Below are positions 8,648-16,751 of a DNA stretch of 64,000 nt, in pieces. Position numbers and translations under genes: made by a program. The notes beneath the pieces are model-generated. The model was given only the letters and a program-made list of their open reading frames with translations. It was not told the DNA's origin and searched no databases. Where the stretch lies: the NCBI RefSeq assembly GCF_000425385.1, contig NZ_KE384357.1, positions 22,579 to 86,578 of the forward strand, written 5' to 3'. This stretch comes from Pseudoduganella violaceinigra DSM 15887. GTDB lineage: Bacteria; Pseudomonadota; Gammaproteobacteria; Burkholderiales; Burkholderiaceae_D. The first letter of the stretch is position 1, and every line of letters starts with the position of its first letter.

Positions 8648-9051
8648 CGTCCGCCGCTGCGCTGGAGCGCCATCCAGGCCGACAGCGGCAACGCCAGCGC
8701 GCCGATGCCGAACCACAGCCAGAGCGGCATATGGAAGCCATGCTCCGCCTCATACGCCACAGCCGGCGCAACGGCGCGATGCACCTCGGGATCGGCCGGG
8801 CTGTAATACACGGTCACGCGATCGCCGGGTTTGCGCTGCCGGCAGCCGGCCGGATCTTGCGCCGGCCCGCGCCGCCGCTTGCCTTGCAACTCGAACTCAT
8901 ACCACCAGCTGCCGTTGTTGCCGCAATCGAGCGCGGCGACCCGGCCGATCGCGGTCGCGTGATGGCGCGACAGTTCGGCCAACTCCGTGGCGCGGTTATA
9001 GCAGCCGCCCAGCAGGAGCGCGCCGGCCAGGATCGCCGCCCGCGCCTTCAA
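8644..9051 (-). CDS. Small lipoprotein with C-terminal membrane helix
   Basis: 135 aa from a TTG codon that overlaps the TGA stop of ndh (TTGA), so translation is probably coupled. The N-terminus is a lipoprotein signal (MKARAAILAGALLLGGC, lipobox LGGC). The middle, about residues 40-90, resembles DUF3592-type domains (YEFELQGK, GDRVTVYYSPADPE). One transmembrane helix lies at about 108-128 (LWLWFGIGALALPLSAW). The role is unknown; the coupling suggests co-expression with NDH-2. Confidence 0.75.
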   Translation of the reverse strand: MKARAAILAGALLLGGCYNRATELAELSRHHATAIGRVAALDCGNNGSWWYEFELQGKRRRGPAQDPAGCRQRKPGDRVTVYYSPADPEVHRAVAPAVAYEAEHGFHMPLWLWFGIGALALPLSAWMALQRSGGR

Positions 9052-10346
9052 TGCAGCTTGACCAGCGGCGTGGCCCGTTTGACGAGGAAGCGCGCGAGCG
9101 CCAGCACACCGGTGCGGATGGTGCCGAGCACCGCCTGGTGGTGCAGCAGGTGCAGGCTGACATACATCATGCGCGCAAAGAAGCCTTCCACGAACCAGCT
9201 AAAGCCGCGCAAAGAGCCCATCAGGCTGCCCACCGACGTGGATTGGCCGAAGGACACCAGCGAACCGTAATCGCGGTAGGCATAGGGCTTGGTTTGCGGC
9301 GTCTTGCCGCGCGCCTGGCGCAGGAAGGTTTGCAGCAGGTAGTCGGCCTGCTGGTGCGCGGCCTGGGCGCGCGGCGGCACCGGCTTGCCATCGGCGCCAA
9401 GGCATTGGGCGCAATCGCCCAGCGCATAGACGCCCGCCACGCCCTTGACCTGCAGCTCGCCGGTGACTTCAATCTGGCCGCCCTTGGCGGTCGGCAGGCC
9501 GAGCGTGGCCAAAAAGGCCGGCGCTTTGATGCCCGCGGCCCAGACCACGATATCGGACGGATAGCTCTGCTCGCCCACCGTGACATGGTCTTGTGCAATC
9601 GCCGTCACGCGGCAGTCGGTGACCACCTTGATGCCACGCTCATTGAGCAGCTTCAGCGCCGCCCCGGAAACGCGCTCCGGCAAGGGGGCCAGGATGCGCG
9701 GCGCCCCTTCCAGCAGGGTGATGCGCACGTCGCGCACCGGATCCAGGTGGCCGAAGCCATACGAGGTGTACACCCCGCTGGCTTCGCGCAATTCCGCCGC
9801 CAGCTCGACGCCGGTGGCGCCGCCGCCGATGATGACGACATCGACCCCGGCCGCTCCTTCGCGGGCGCCCTTCTGCAGCGCCGCGCGCGTCAGCAGCTTG
9901 AGCAGGGTCAGGCGGAAGCGCTCCGCGTCTTCGGTGGCATTGAGGGAAATGGTATGTTCGGCCGCACCCGGCACGCCGAAGTAATGGGAAGTGCTGCCCA
10001 CCGCCAGGACCAGCGCTGCATAGCCGATGCGGCGCTCGGGCAAGACGGTTTCACCGCCTTCGCTGGTGATGGCCGCCACGGTGATGTGCTTGTTGCTGCT
10101 ATCGAGCGCCGTCATGGCGCCGTAGACATAGGTGAAGCCATTGTCATGCGCCAGCATCTGGTAGGACAGGCCCTCCTGGTGGATATCCAGGGTGCCTGCC
10201 GCCACCTCGTGCAGCGACGGCTTCCAGATGTGGTAAAGCCGGCTATCGACCAGCATCACCTGTTGCGGGCCAAGTTGCCGGCCCAGTTTGCAAGCCAGCT
10301 CAAGGCCGCCCGCCCCTCCACCTACGATCACATATTTGCTCTGCAA
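9048..10346 (-). CDS. ndh: Type II NADH dehydrogenase (NDH-2)
   Basis: 432 aa. The N-terminal FAD-binding motif is VIVGGGAGGLELA. The second dinucleotide motif is VVIIGGGATGVELAAEL (about residue 165). The distal FAD motif GVYALGDCAQ and a C-terminal amphipathic/membrane tail (residues 370-432) complete the NDH-2 fold. It oxidises NADH and reduces quinone without proton pumping, at the inner face of the membrane. The start is TTG, preceded by AGGAGA at good spacing. It is the first gene of a two-gene unit with the lipoprotein. Confidence 0.93.
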   Translation of the reverse strand: MQSKYVIVGGGAGGLELACKLGRQLGPQQVMLVDSRLYHIWKPSLHEVAAGTLDIHQEGLSYQMLAHDNGFTYVYGAMTALDSSNKHITVAAITSEGGETVLPERRIGYAALVLAVGSTSHYFGVPGAAEHTISLNATEDAERFRLTLLKLLTRAALQKGAREGAAGVDVVIIGGGATGVELAAELREASGVYTSYGFGHLDPVRDVRITLLEGAPRILAPLPERVSGAALKLLNERGIKVVTDCRVTAIAQDHVTVGEQSYPSDIVVWAAGIKAPAFLATLGLPTAKGGQIEVTGELQVKGVAGVYALGDCAQCLGADGKPVPPRAQAAHQQADYLLQTFLRQARGKTPQTKPYAYRDYGSLVSFGQSTSVGSLMGSLRGFSWFVEGFFARMMYVSLHLLHHQAVLGTIRTGVLALARFLVKRATPLVKLH

Positions 10347-10386
10347 ACAGTTCTCCTAATGTCGGCGGCGACCCCGGCCGCCCCGG

Positions 10387-10824
10387 TCAATCGTCGTGCT
10401 TGTGCTTGCCGTGGCCCTTGCCGTGACCATGACCGTGACCGTGACCACGGTCATCATCATCGTCGTCGCGGTCACGGCCGCGGCCGCGGTGTTCCTCACG
10501 GTAGCGCGGCGCGTATTCATTGGTGTACCACTCGTCGCGCACGAAATACACATTGCGGCCGCAAGCATTGTAATGACCGCAATGTTTACCCCAGTCCTTG
10601 GCGTGGCCAGGCGGAACGCGCAGATAGAGCGGCTCGGCAATGACGCGGGCCGGGCGCTGGATGATCACCGGTTGCGGATAAATCACCGGTGGCGGCGCCG
10701 TATTGCCAATGTCGATGCGGCCGAAAAAGCCTGGTTGGCCGACGGTGACGGAAACGCCAACGTCTTGGGCGAAAGCAGAAGTGCTGAGCGCCAGCATGGC
10801 GGCGGCTAAGAGCTGGGTCTTCAT
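10387..10824 (-). CDS. Secreted His/Asp-rich protein of unknown function
   Basis: 145 aa. The signal peptide MKTQLLAAAMLALSTSAFAQ is followed by a Pro/Val-rich part (PPPVIYPQPVIIQRP), then HAKDWGKHCGHYNACG, and a tail with a run of Asp and HGHGHGHGKGHGKHKHDD. The tail looks able to bind divalent metal; that is inferred from composition only. The frame is open upstream, but this ATG fits the signal peptide. TATAAT lies 7 bases before it and no Shine-Dalgarno is seen. Confidence 0.8.
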   Translation of the reverse strand: MKTQLLAAAMLALSTSAFAQDVGVSVTVGQPGFFGRIDIGNTAPPPVIYPQPVIIQRPARVIAEPLYLRVPPGHAKDWGKHCGHYNACGRNVYFVRDEWYTNEYAPRYREEHRGRGRDRDDDDDDRGHGHGHGHGKGHGKHKHDD

Positions 10825-10831
10825 AATCGTA

Positions 10832-10837
10832 ATTATA
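10832..10837 (-). promoter_or_regulatory. -10 element 7 bases before the ATG (possible leaderless start)
   Basis: A perfect TATAAT on the minus strand ends 7 bases before the ATG at 10824. No convincing -35 and no Shine-Dalgarno are present, so initiation would fall at or next to the start codon. Confidence 0.4.
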
Positions 10838-10845
10838 TAAGTTGT

Positions 10846-10886
10846 AAAAAAAAGGCGTTGCCTACCGACTATTGTATCAAGGCAAC
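10846..10886 (-). terminator. Rho-independent terminator of the 10935-12509 gene
   Basis: Read on the minus strand: GTTGCCT (plus 10880-10886), a 16-base loop, AGGCAAC (plus 10857-10863), GCC, then eight T (plus 10846-10853). It lies 49 bases after the stop of the upstream minus-strand gene. Confidence 0.65.
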
Positions 10887-10934
10887 AGGGCAATTTGCGT
10901 GCGGCAACGAACAATTCTCACCAATTGCAACACA

Positions 10935-12509
10935 TCAGGCATGGGCGGTCATGGCCGCCCGCAGCTGGGCAATGGCGTGCTGGGCCTGGGCAATCACCTT
11001 ATCGGCAATGCGTTTGCGCACCGCCTGCACACGGCCGGCCGCTTCCGCTTCCAGCATCAGGGGGGTCAGCAGCTGGGTGGCCGACTCATGGAAACTGGAG
11101 GCGACGCGGTCGAGCTGGCGTCCGAAGGCAGCCTGCACTTCCTGCAGGCGCTTGCGCAATTCGTCTTCGAAGGCGCAGCGGCGGTCCTGGATTTCCGAGC
11201 GCTTGCGGCGACCCGCATCGGCGAACCATTTGAAAGCGCCGGCCAGCAGCACGGCGCCGCCGACGAAGGGCGCGGCGGGCGCGACCACCGGCAGCACGAC
11301 CGCGACCCCGAACAGATAGGCCGCCGTACCGGTGCCCGCAGCGGCGACTGCACTGCCCATCAAGGTAATGTTGGCGGCGGTATCCACGGTTTGCGCCACG
11401 CGGGTCCCGACACGCATGCGCGGCATCAGGCGAGCCAGCGTGGCATGGTGCTGGCGTTCAAAGACGGTACTCTGGGTCAGGCGGATGTCGGACTGGAACA
11501 GCGACAGGTCATGCTGCAGCAAATCGAGCACTTCCTCCTTGCGCCGCACCACGCGGTCGAGGCGCGATTCCATCTCCTTGCCGAAGTGGGTGCCGCTGGC
11601 GTGCTCGTTGACTTCCGGATGGGCGATCAGGGCCAGCTCAATGGCGTTGCCGGCGTCGTGCACCGCATCCTCGATATCCTGGGTCAGCACGCTGCGCTCA
11701 TAGGCGATGCGCGCATCCACCAGTGCCAGGCGCTGCTGCACCTGGTGGTGCAGCTGCTGGGCCGTCGCGAGCAGGCTGGCCGCACCGGCTTCACAGGCCA
11801 GCATGGAATGCTCGTGTTCGCGATAGCTCTCAATGCCGCTGCAAATGGCTGTGACGGCACGTTCCACCGCATCGTGTAACTCGTCCTGGCTCATGAGGCC
11901 GCCGTTATAAGCGCGCGCATGGTTCAGAAGCTCGGCGTGGCCCATGCTGCGGCCAAAATCCGCCACGGCGTCGGCCAGCCCCCTGCCCTTCACCAGCTTG
12001 CGGGCCTGGTTGCCCAGGTTGCTTAGCAGGCGGCGCTCCGCTTCAGGCGGCAGGCCGAACAGTTGTTCCGGCGCCAGCTTGATGTGCAGGGCCTTGGCAA
12101 CATTCTGCGCCAGCGGCCGGGACGCCGTGCCCTGCAGCGCCAAGAGCGGCTTCATCAAATTGAAGGCACTGTGCCGCGCAGGCTCGCCCACGGTATGGCT
12201 GGAGCGGGCCAAGGCGTGCAAGGCCCAGTCGACCGTCACGCCGCATTCGATGGCGTTCAGCATCAGGGCGGTGAACACGGCGGAGGCGCGGCCGTCGCCG
12301 GCCAGGTCGGTCACGGCGGCAAACTGGGCCAGGGTCAGCGCACCATCGGTGCTGGCGATGGCGCCGACCGTGCGCGCAAGGGCCGAGGTGAAACTTTGAT
12401 CGGTGGAAAGATGTTCGTCGAGGCCACGCAACAAGACTGCGTGCTCGGGGGCAGCCGGCGCAGGGGCGGCTGGTGTGGTGATGCTCGCGGCTCCATAAGT
12501 GCTTTGCAC
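10935..12509 (-). CDS. Large membrane/coiled-coil protein, function unknown
   Basis: 524 aa. Residues about 25-200 are helical and may contain a TerB-like fold (SALARTVGAIASTDGALTLAQF). Residues about 230-360 are a long charged coiled-coil. Two adjacent hydrophobic segments follow (about 385-440; TAAYLFGVAVVLPVVAPAAPFVGGAVLLAG), then a second coiled-coil to the end. There is no P-loop, so it is not a dynamin GTPase, although the helix-hairpin-helix layout is reminiscent of membrane-remodelling proteins. It ends at a good terminator. The family is not recognised. Confidence 0.75.
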   Translation of the reverse strand: MQSTYGAASITTPAAPAPAAPEHAVLLRGLDEHLSTDQSFTSALARTVGAIASTDGALTLAQFAAVTDLAGDGRASAVFTALMLNAIECGVTVDWALHALARSSHTVGEPARHSAFNLMKPLLALQGTASRPLAQNVAKALHIKLAPEQLFGLPPEAERRLLSNLGNQARKLVKGRGLADAVADFGRSMGHAELLNHARAYNGGLMSQDELHDAVERAVTAICSGIESYREHEHSMLACEAGAASLLATAQQLHHQVQQRLALVDARIAYERSVLTQDIEDAVHDAGNAIELALIAHPEVNEHASGTHFGKEMESRLDRVVRRKEEVLDLLQHDLSLFQSDIRLTQSTVFERQHHATLARLMPRMRVGTRVAQTVDTAANITLMGSAVAAAGTGTAAYLFGVAVVLPVVAPAAPFVGGAVLLAGAFKWFADAGRRKRSEIQDRRCAFEDELRKRLQEVQAAFGRQLDRVASSFHESATQLLTPLMLEAEAAGRVQAVRKRIADKVIAQAQHAIAQLRAAMTAHA

Positions 12510-12563
12510 AAATACTCCGTTCGCTCAGTCCAGGCTAATGGCATTCTAGACCAAGTGTTGGCA

Positions 12564-12698
12564 TCACCCAAACAATTTAAGCGCGGCCATCGCTCCGGTC
12601 AGTGTCAAGGTCTGGGCCGGCATCCAGCGCAAAATCTCAGAGCGCCGCTTTGCCCTTTCGAGCAATAGTTCCAGCTGCAATTCCTTGCGGTCAGACAT
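12564..12698 (-). CDS. Candidate 44-residue protein downstream of the Lrp-type gene
   Basis: It starts with ATG 5 bases after the TAG of the Lrp-type gene and reads MSDRKELQLELLLERAKRRS followed by a shorter hydrophobic C-terminal half ending ALKLFG. The N-terminal half would be a charged amphipathic helix (EL-LLE-AKRR), and the rest could dock on a membrane. There is no separate RBS, so expression would depend on coupling. Overall it resembles small YqjK-like proteins, but I cannot confirm the family. Confidence 0.45.
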   Translation of the reverse strand: MSDRKELQLELLLERAKRRSEILRWMPAQTLTLTGAMAALKLFG

Positions 12699-12703
12699 CG
12701 CTG

Positions 12704-13198
12704 CTACTGTGCCGGCTCCGTGGGCAAAATCAAGGTCTCCTTGATTTCCTCCATGACGACATAGGACTTGGACTGCGCCGCGCCAGGCAGGTTCAACAGC
12801 ATGTCGCCGAGCAGCTTGCGGTATTCCGCCATTTCATGGATGCGGGCCTTGATCAGGTAATCGAAATCGCCCGACACCAGGTGGCACTCCTGCACCTCCG
12901 GAATACGCAGCACTTCGCGGCGGAAGTGCTCGAAATGGCTGGCCGATTTCTGGTTCAGCGTGATCTCCACGAACACCAGCAGGCTGGCGCCCAGGGCGCG
13001 CGGATCGAGGCGCGCGTGATAGCCGGCAATCACCCCATCGCGTTCCATGCGCTTGACCCGTTCGATGGTGGGCGTGATCGACAGCCCGACCTGCTCGCTC
13101 AGGTCTTTCATGGCGATGCGCGCGTCCTCCTGCAGGATGCGCAGTATTTTCCTGTCAATCTTATCCAGGCCCCGGACCGATTCTTTTTGGATTCGCAT
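12704..13198 (-). CDS. Lrp/AsnC family transcriptional regulator
   Basis: 164 aa. The N-terminal winged HTH is typical (LDKIDRKILRILQEDARIAMKDLSEQVGLS, residues 11-40). The C-terminal RAM effector-binding domain has VSGDFDYLIK. It is divergent from dadA with a 99-bp AT-rich gap. By analogy with Lrp/DadR-type regulation it probably responds to an amino acid and controls D-amino-acid catabolism. An autoregulatory site in the shared gap is likely. Confidence 0.92.
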   Translation of the reverse strand: MRIQKESVRGLDKIDRKILRILQEDARIAMKDLSEQVGLSITPTIERVKRMERDGVIAGYHARLDPRALGASLLVFVEITLNQKSASHFEHFRREVLRIPEVQECHLVSGDFDYLIKARIHEMAEYRKLLGDMLLNLPGAAQSKSYVVMEEIKETLILPTEPAQ

Positions 13199-13297
13199 GA
13201 ATTTTTACTGTTTTGGTGGCTCCATATAGTAACAAATACTAGGAGAACTTAAATATCATAGCAAAATAATCGGCAACAAATATTCCGGAGGCAATTC

Positions 13298-14587
13298 ATG
13301 CGCGTAGTTATCCTTGGCAGCGGCGTTATCGGCGTCACCAGTGCTTATTACCTGGCCCAGGCCGGCCACGATGTCACCGTACTGGATCGCCAGCCTGGCC
13401 CTGCCCTGGAAACCAGCTTCGCCAATGCCGGCCAGATTTCGCCGGGCTACGCCTCGCCATGGGCCGCCCCGGGCATCCCCCTGAAAGCCATGAAATGGAT
13501 GCTGCAGCGCCATGCGCCGCTGTCCATCACGCCTGACGGCACCAGCTTCCAGCTCAAGTGGATGTGGCAGATGCTGCGCAATTGCAATGCCGAATCCTAT
13601 GCGATCAACAAGGAACGCATGGTGCGCCTGGCGGAATACAGCCGCGACTGCTTTAAAGCGCTGCGCGCCGCCACCGGCATCGCATACGAAGGCCGCCAGC
13701 AAGGCACCACCCAGCTGTTCCGCACCCAGGCGCAGCTCGATGGCGCCGCCAAGGATATCGAAGTGCTGAAAGAAACCGGCGTGCCGTACGAGCTGCTGAC
13801 CGGCGCCGACCTGATCAAGGCCGAGCCCGGCCTGGCCGCGTCGGCGCACAAGCTGGTCGGCGGCCTGCGCCTGCCGAACGACGAGACCGGCGACTGCCAG
13901 ATGTTCACCACCCGCCTGGAAGCGATGGCAAAGGAACTGGGCGTCAAGTTCCGCTACGGCGTCACGATGGACAAGCTGGTGGTCGAAGGCGACAAGGTCA
14001 AGGGCGTGCAATGCGGCGCCGAGCTGGTGGAAGCCGACTCCTTCGTCGTTGCGCTGGGCGCCTACTCGACGCCGTTCCTGAAAGCGCTGTTCGAAATCCC
14101 GGTCTACCCGCTGAAAGGCTACTCGATCACCGTCCCGATCGTGGCCGGCGACAAAGCCCCGACCTCGACCATCCTCGACGAGACTTACAAGATTGCGGTG
14201 ACCCGCTTCGACGACCGCATCCGCGTTGGCGGCATGGCGGAGATCGCCGGCTACAACACCAAGCTGAACCCGCGCCGCCGCGAAACCCTGGAAATGGTGG
14301 TGAACGACCTGTTCCCCGGCGCCGGCAACACGGCCGAAGCCAGCTTCTGGACCGGCCTGCGCCCGATGACCCCGGACGGCACGCCGGTGGTGGGCCGCAC
14401 CGCCATCCGCAACCTGTTCACCAATACCGGCCACGGCACCCTGGGCTGGACCATGAGCTGCGGTTCGGCGCAGCTGCTGGCCGACATCATGTCCGCCAAG
14501 CGTCCCGCCATCTTCGCCGATGACTTGTCGGCTGCACGTTATAGCCAGGAACAAAACGTCCGTCAGCCGCAGCTGGCCGGCGCCTAA
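13298..14587 (+). CDS. dadA: D-amino acid dehydrogenase small subunit DadA
   Basis: 429 aa, the usual DadA length, with GGAGG upstream. The N-terminal FAD motif is VVILGSGVIGVTSAYYLAQ, followed by the DadA hallmark NAGQISPGYASPWAAPG. It ends in the conserved block TGLRPMTPDGTPVVG and NTGHGTLGWTM. It oxidatively deaminates D-alanine and other D-amino acids, passing electrons to the respiratory chain at the inner membrane. No alanine racemase gene (dadX) adjoins it here. Confidence 0.95.
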   Translation: MRVVILGSGVIGVTSAYYLAQAGHDVTVLDRQPGPALETSFANAGQISPGYASPWAAPGIPLKAMKWMLQRHAPLSITPDGTSFQLKWMWQMLRNCNAESYAINKERMVRLAEYSRDCFKALRAATGIAYEGRQQGTTQLFRTQAQLDGAAKDIEVLKETGVPYELLTGADLIKAEPGLAASAHKLVGGLRLPNDETGDCQMFTTRLEAMAKELGVKFRYGVTMDKLVVEGDKVKGVQCGAELVEADSFVVALGAYSTPFLKALFEIPVYPLKGYSITVPIVAGDKAPTSTILDETYKIAVTRFDDRIRVGGMAEIAGYNTKLNPRRRETLEMVVNDLFPGAGNTAEASFWTGLRPMTPDGTPVVGRTAIRNLFTNTGHGTLGWTMSCGSAQLLADIMSAKRPAIFADDLSAARYSQEQNVRQPQLAGA

Positions 14588-14608
14588 GTTAAAGTCCCCG
14601 GCTTCCAT

Positions 14609-14638
14609 TTGGCAGGAATGCCGCCGGGGCCGTATAAT
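14609..14638 (+). promoter_or_regulatory. Promoter of the HDOD gene, leaderless geometry
   Basis: TTGGCA (14609-14614), 18-bp spacer and TATAAT (14633-14638). The ATG begins at 14646, only 7 bases after the -10, and no Shine-Dalgarno intervenes. Confidence 0.55.
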
Positions 14639-14645
14639 TTTCGGC

Positions 14646-15485
14646 ATGAATAAACTGGAAGCCTTCGGACACGTCGCCGCGCTGGCGATCCGCGGAGACC
14701 TCGTGTTTCCTACCAGCGTTAACGCCGCCTTGCGGGTACAGCTCGCCTTGGACGATCCCGATTGTCCGATGGAGGACGCCATCAAGCTGGTGCTGGCCGA
14801 GCCGCAATTGGCCGCCCGCACCGTCTCCCTGTCCAACTCCGCCATGTTCAACCGCACCGGCGGGCCGGATATCACCAATGTGCGCAATGCCATCATGCGC
14901 GTCGGTTACCACAACCTGTACGCGCTGGCGGCAGCCATGGTGGTGCGCGCCTTCGGCAGCAAGATCGTCGATCCGGGCCTGCGCGCCAAGGCCGAACAGC
15001 TTTGGCAGCACACCATCCACGTCGCCTGCCTGGCGCGCATCATCGCGCGCGAAGTCACCGGCGTGAATCCGGACACCGCGCTGTTCGCGGCCATCGTGCA
15101 TGAAGTGGGCGGCTTTTACCTGCTGTCGCGCGCCGACGAATTCCCCGGCCTGCTGGAGCCCGATCCGGAGAACTGGCAAACCGCCAGCGAGGAAATCATC
15201 ACGCGCGAAGTGATGAAGAAACTCGGCATCCCGGCTGAAGTGGCGGAAGCCATCGAAGGCCTGCGCAACGGCATGCTGCAAATCCCGCCCGACACCCTGC
15301 TCGATACCCTGCTGCTGGCGAACCATTTCGCGGAAATCTCCTCGCCGCTGACCAACCCGGAAACGCAACAGGCCCCGCACGAGGATTCCGTGATGGACCT
15401 GTTCATCGACGCCGAAAAGCGCGCCGAGATGCTGGAAGAGGCGGCGTCCGACGCTTCCGCCATGGCCGCGGCGCTGCTGGTTTAA
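14646..15485 (+). CDS. HDOD-domain protein
   Basis: 279 aa. An HDOD domain, a catalytically degenerate relative of the HD phosphohydrolases, spans about residues 15-215 (FPTSVNAALRVQ, SLSNSAMFNR, VRNAIMRVGYHNL, FAAIVHEVGGFYLL). HDOD proteins act as signalling scaffolds, often with c-di-GMP or motility systems. The frame is open back to 14520, but the domain starts after this ATG and a promoter sits just before it. It is convergent with hmp, with a 4-bp overlap. Confidence 0.85.
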   Translation: MNKLEAFGHVAALAIRGDLVFPTSVNAALRVQLALDDPDCPMEDAIKLVLAEPQLAARTVSLSNSAMFNRTGGPDITNVRNAIMRVGYHNLYALAAAMVVRAFGSKIVDPGLRAKAEQLWQHTIHVACLARIIAREVTGVNPDTALFAAIVHEVGGFYLLSRADEFPGLLEPDPENWQTASEEIITREVMKKLGIPAEVAEAIEGLRNGMLQIPPDTLLDTLLLANHFAEISSPLTNPETQQAPHEDSVMDLFIDAEKRAEMLEEAASDASAMAAALLV

Positions 15486-16663
15486 TCGAGCGCCTTGGCC
15501 GGTCCAAAGAACTCGTAATAGGTCTGCGCTTCCGGCACGCCCAGTTCGCGCAGGCTGCGTTTCACGGCCTGCATGAACGGCAGCGGGCCGAGGAAGTAGG
15601 CATCGATGTCGCGCGACTGCGGCAACCATTCCCCCAGCTGTTCCTTGCCCAGCAGGCCAAGCGCGTCGGCGGCCGGCTGTCCTGCGCGCTCCTCCGCATA
15701 GATGTAATGGCGCTTCAACTGCGGGTGGCGTTCGGCCAGGCCTTCGATATGATCGCGGAACGCATGTACGCCGCCGTGGCGCGCAGCGTGGATGAAACGG
15801 ATTTCGCGGCCCGTTTGCAGCGCCTGCTCCAGCATGGCCAGCGTCGGGGTGATGCCGACGCCGCCTGAAATCAGCGCGATCGGGCGGCTGCCTGCCGCCA
15901 GCGTGAAGGCGCCGGTTGGCGGGAACAGCTCCACCGTATCGCCCTCTTTCACCTGCGTGTGCAGGAAGCCCGACACCTTGCCGCCCGCTTCGCGCTTGAC
16001 GCTGACCTGGTAAGTCTGGCCGTTCGGTGCGGCCGACAGCGAATACTGGCGGCGCTGCTCTTCGCCGTCCACCGTCACGCGGATGCCGATATACTGGCCC
16101 GGCGTAAAGCCCAGCACGGGCTGCCCGTCCTCGGGACGGAACACGAAACTGGTGATCTCGCCGCTTTCCACGCGCTTGGCCGCAACGATGAAGCGGCGCG
16201 CGCCTTTCCAGCCGCCCGGCGCTGCCGCCGCGGCTTCGTACGTACGGCCTTCCGCGCCGATCAGGATGTCCGCCAGCTGGCCGTAGGCGGCGCCCCAGGC
16301 TTCCAGCACCGCGTCGGTGGCGGTTTCGGCGCCCAGCACTTCCCGGATCGCTTTCAACAGGCTGGCGCCGACCATCGGGTAATGCTCCGGCATGATCTGC
16401 AAGGCGACGTGCTTGGTCACGATGGTGTTGACCAGCGGGCCCAGTGCTTCCAGGCGCTCGATATTCTTCGCGTACATCAGGATGCCGTTGGCCAGGGCGC
16501 GCTGCTGCTCGCCGCTGTACTGGTGGGCCTGGTTGAAGAAGGGCTTCACCTGGGGGAAGTCGGTGAACAGGGTCTGATAGAAGTGGCGCGTCAGGGCTTC
16601 GCCGCCCTGCTCCAGGATCGGAACGGTGGCGGTGACGATGGCGCGATGTTCGGCGGACAGCAT
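15482..16663 (-). CDS. hmp: Flavohemoprotein (nitric oxide dioxygenase)
   Basis: 393 aa, the full family length. The globin domain occupies residues 1-140 (PVKPFF-type helix, VTKHVALQIMPEHYPMVG with proximal His). The ferredoxin-reductase-like FAD domain is at about 150-255 (GQYIGIRV, RQYSLS). The NAD domain is at about 260-393 (ISGGVGITP, YFLGPLPFMQ, YEFFGP). It converts NO plus O2 to nitrate in the cytoplasm. ATG 16663 has AAGGAG 8 bases upstream and the globin begins right there, so I prefer it to the in-frame ATG at 16690. An NsrR-like operator and promoter precede it. Confidence 0.95.
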   Translation of the reverse strand: MLSAEHRAIVTATVPILEQGGEALTRHFYQTLFTDFPQVKPFFNQAHQYSGEQQRALANGILMYAKNIERLEALGPLVNTIVTKHVALQIMPEHYPMVGASLLKAIREVLGAETATDAVLEAWGAAYGQLADILIGAEGRTYEAAAAAPGGWKGARRFIVAAKRVESGEITSFVFRPEDGQPVLGFTPGQYIGIRVTVDGEEQRRQYSLSAAPNGQTYQVSVKREAGGKVSGFLHTQVKEGDTVELFPPTGAFTLAAGSRPIALISGGVGITPTLAMLEQALQTGREIRFIHAARHGGVHAFRDHIEGLAERHPQLKRHYIYAEERAGQPAADALGLLGKEQLGEWLPQSRDIDAYFLGPLPFMQAVKRSLRELGVPEAQTYYEFFGPAKALD

Positions 16664-16682
16664 GGATACGACTCCTTCACGC

Positions 16683-16726
16683 TTAAACATGCACTAATAA
16701 TACATGTTTAAAATGGGCTGAGTCAA
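16683..16726 (-). promoter_or_regulatory. hmp promoter with a 9-bp inverted repeat over the -10
   Basis: Minus strand: TTGACT (plus 16721-16726), 18-bp spacer and TATTAT (plus 16697-16702). A perfect inverted repeat, TTAAACATG (16683-16691) with CATGTTTAA (16703-16711), spans the -10, leaving an 11-bp centre. The RBS follows downstream. Confidence 0.6.
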
Positions 16727-16728
16727 TA

Positions 16729-16751
16729 AAGATGCAAATCAAATGCTTTTT
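16729..16751. promoter_or_regulatory. NsrR-like operator upstream of hmp
   Basis: A 23-bp site matching the remembered NsrR palindrome (AAGATGYAT-type half sites) at 18 of 22 defined positions. The left half AAGATGCA and the core AAATGC are intact. It lies 2 bp upstream of the hmp -35 and overlaps the last bases of nsrR. Confidence 0.65.
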
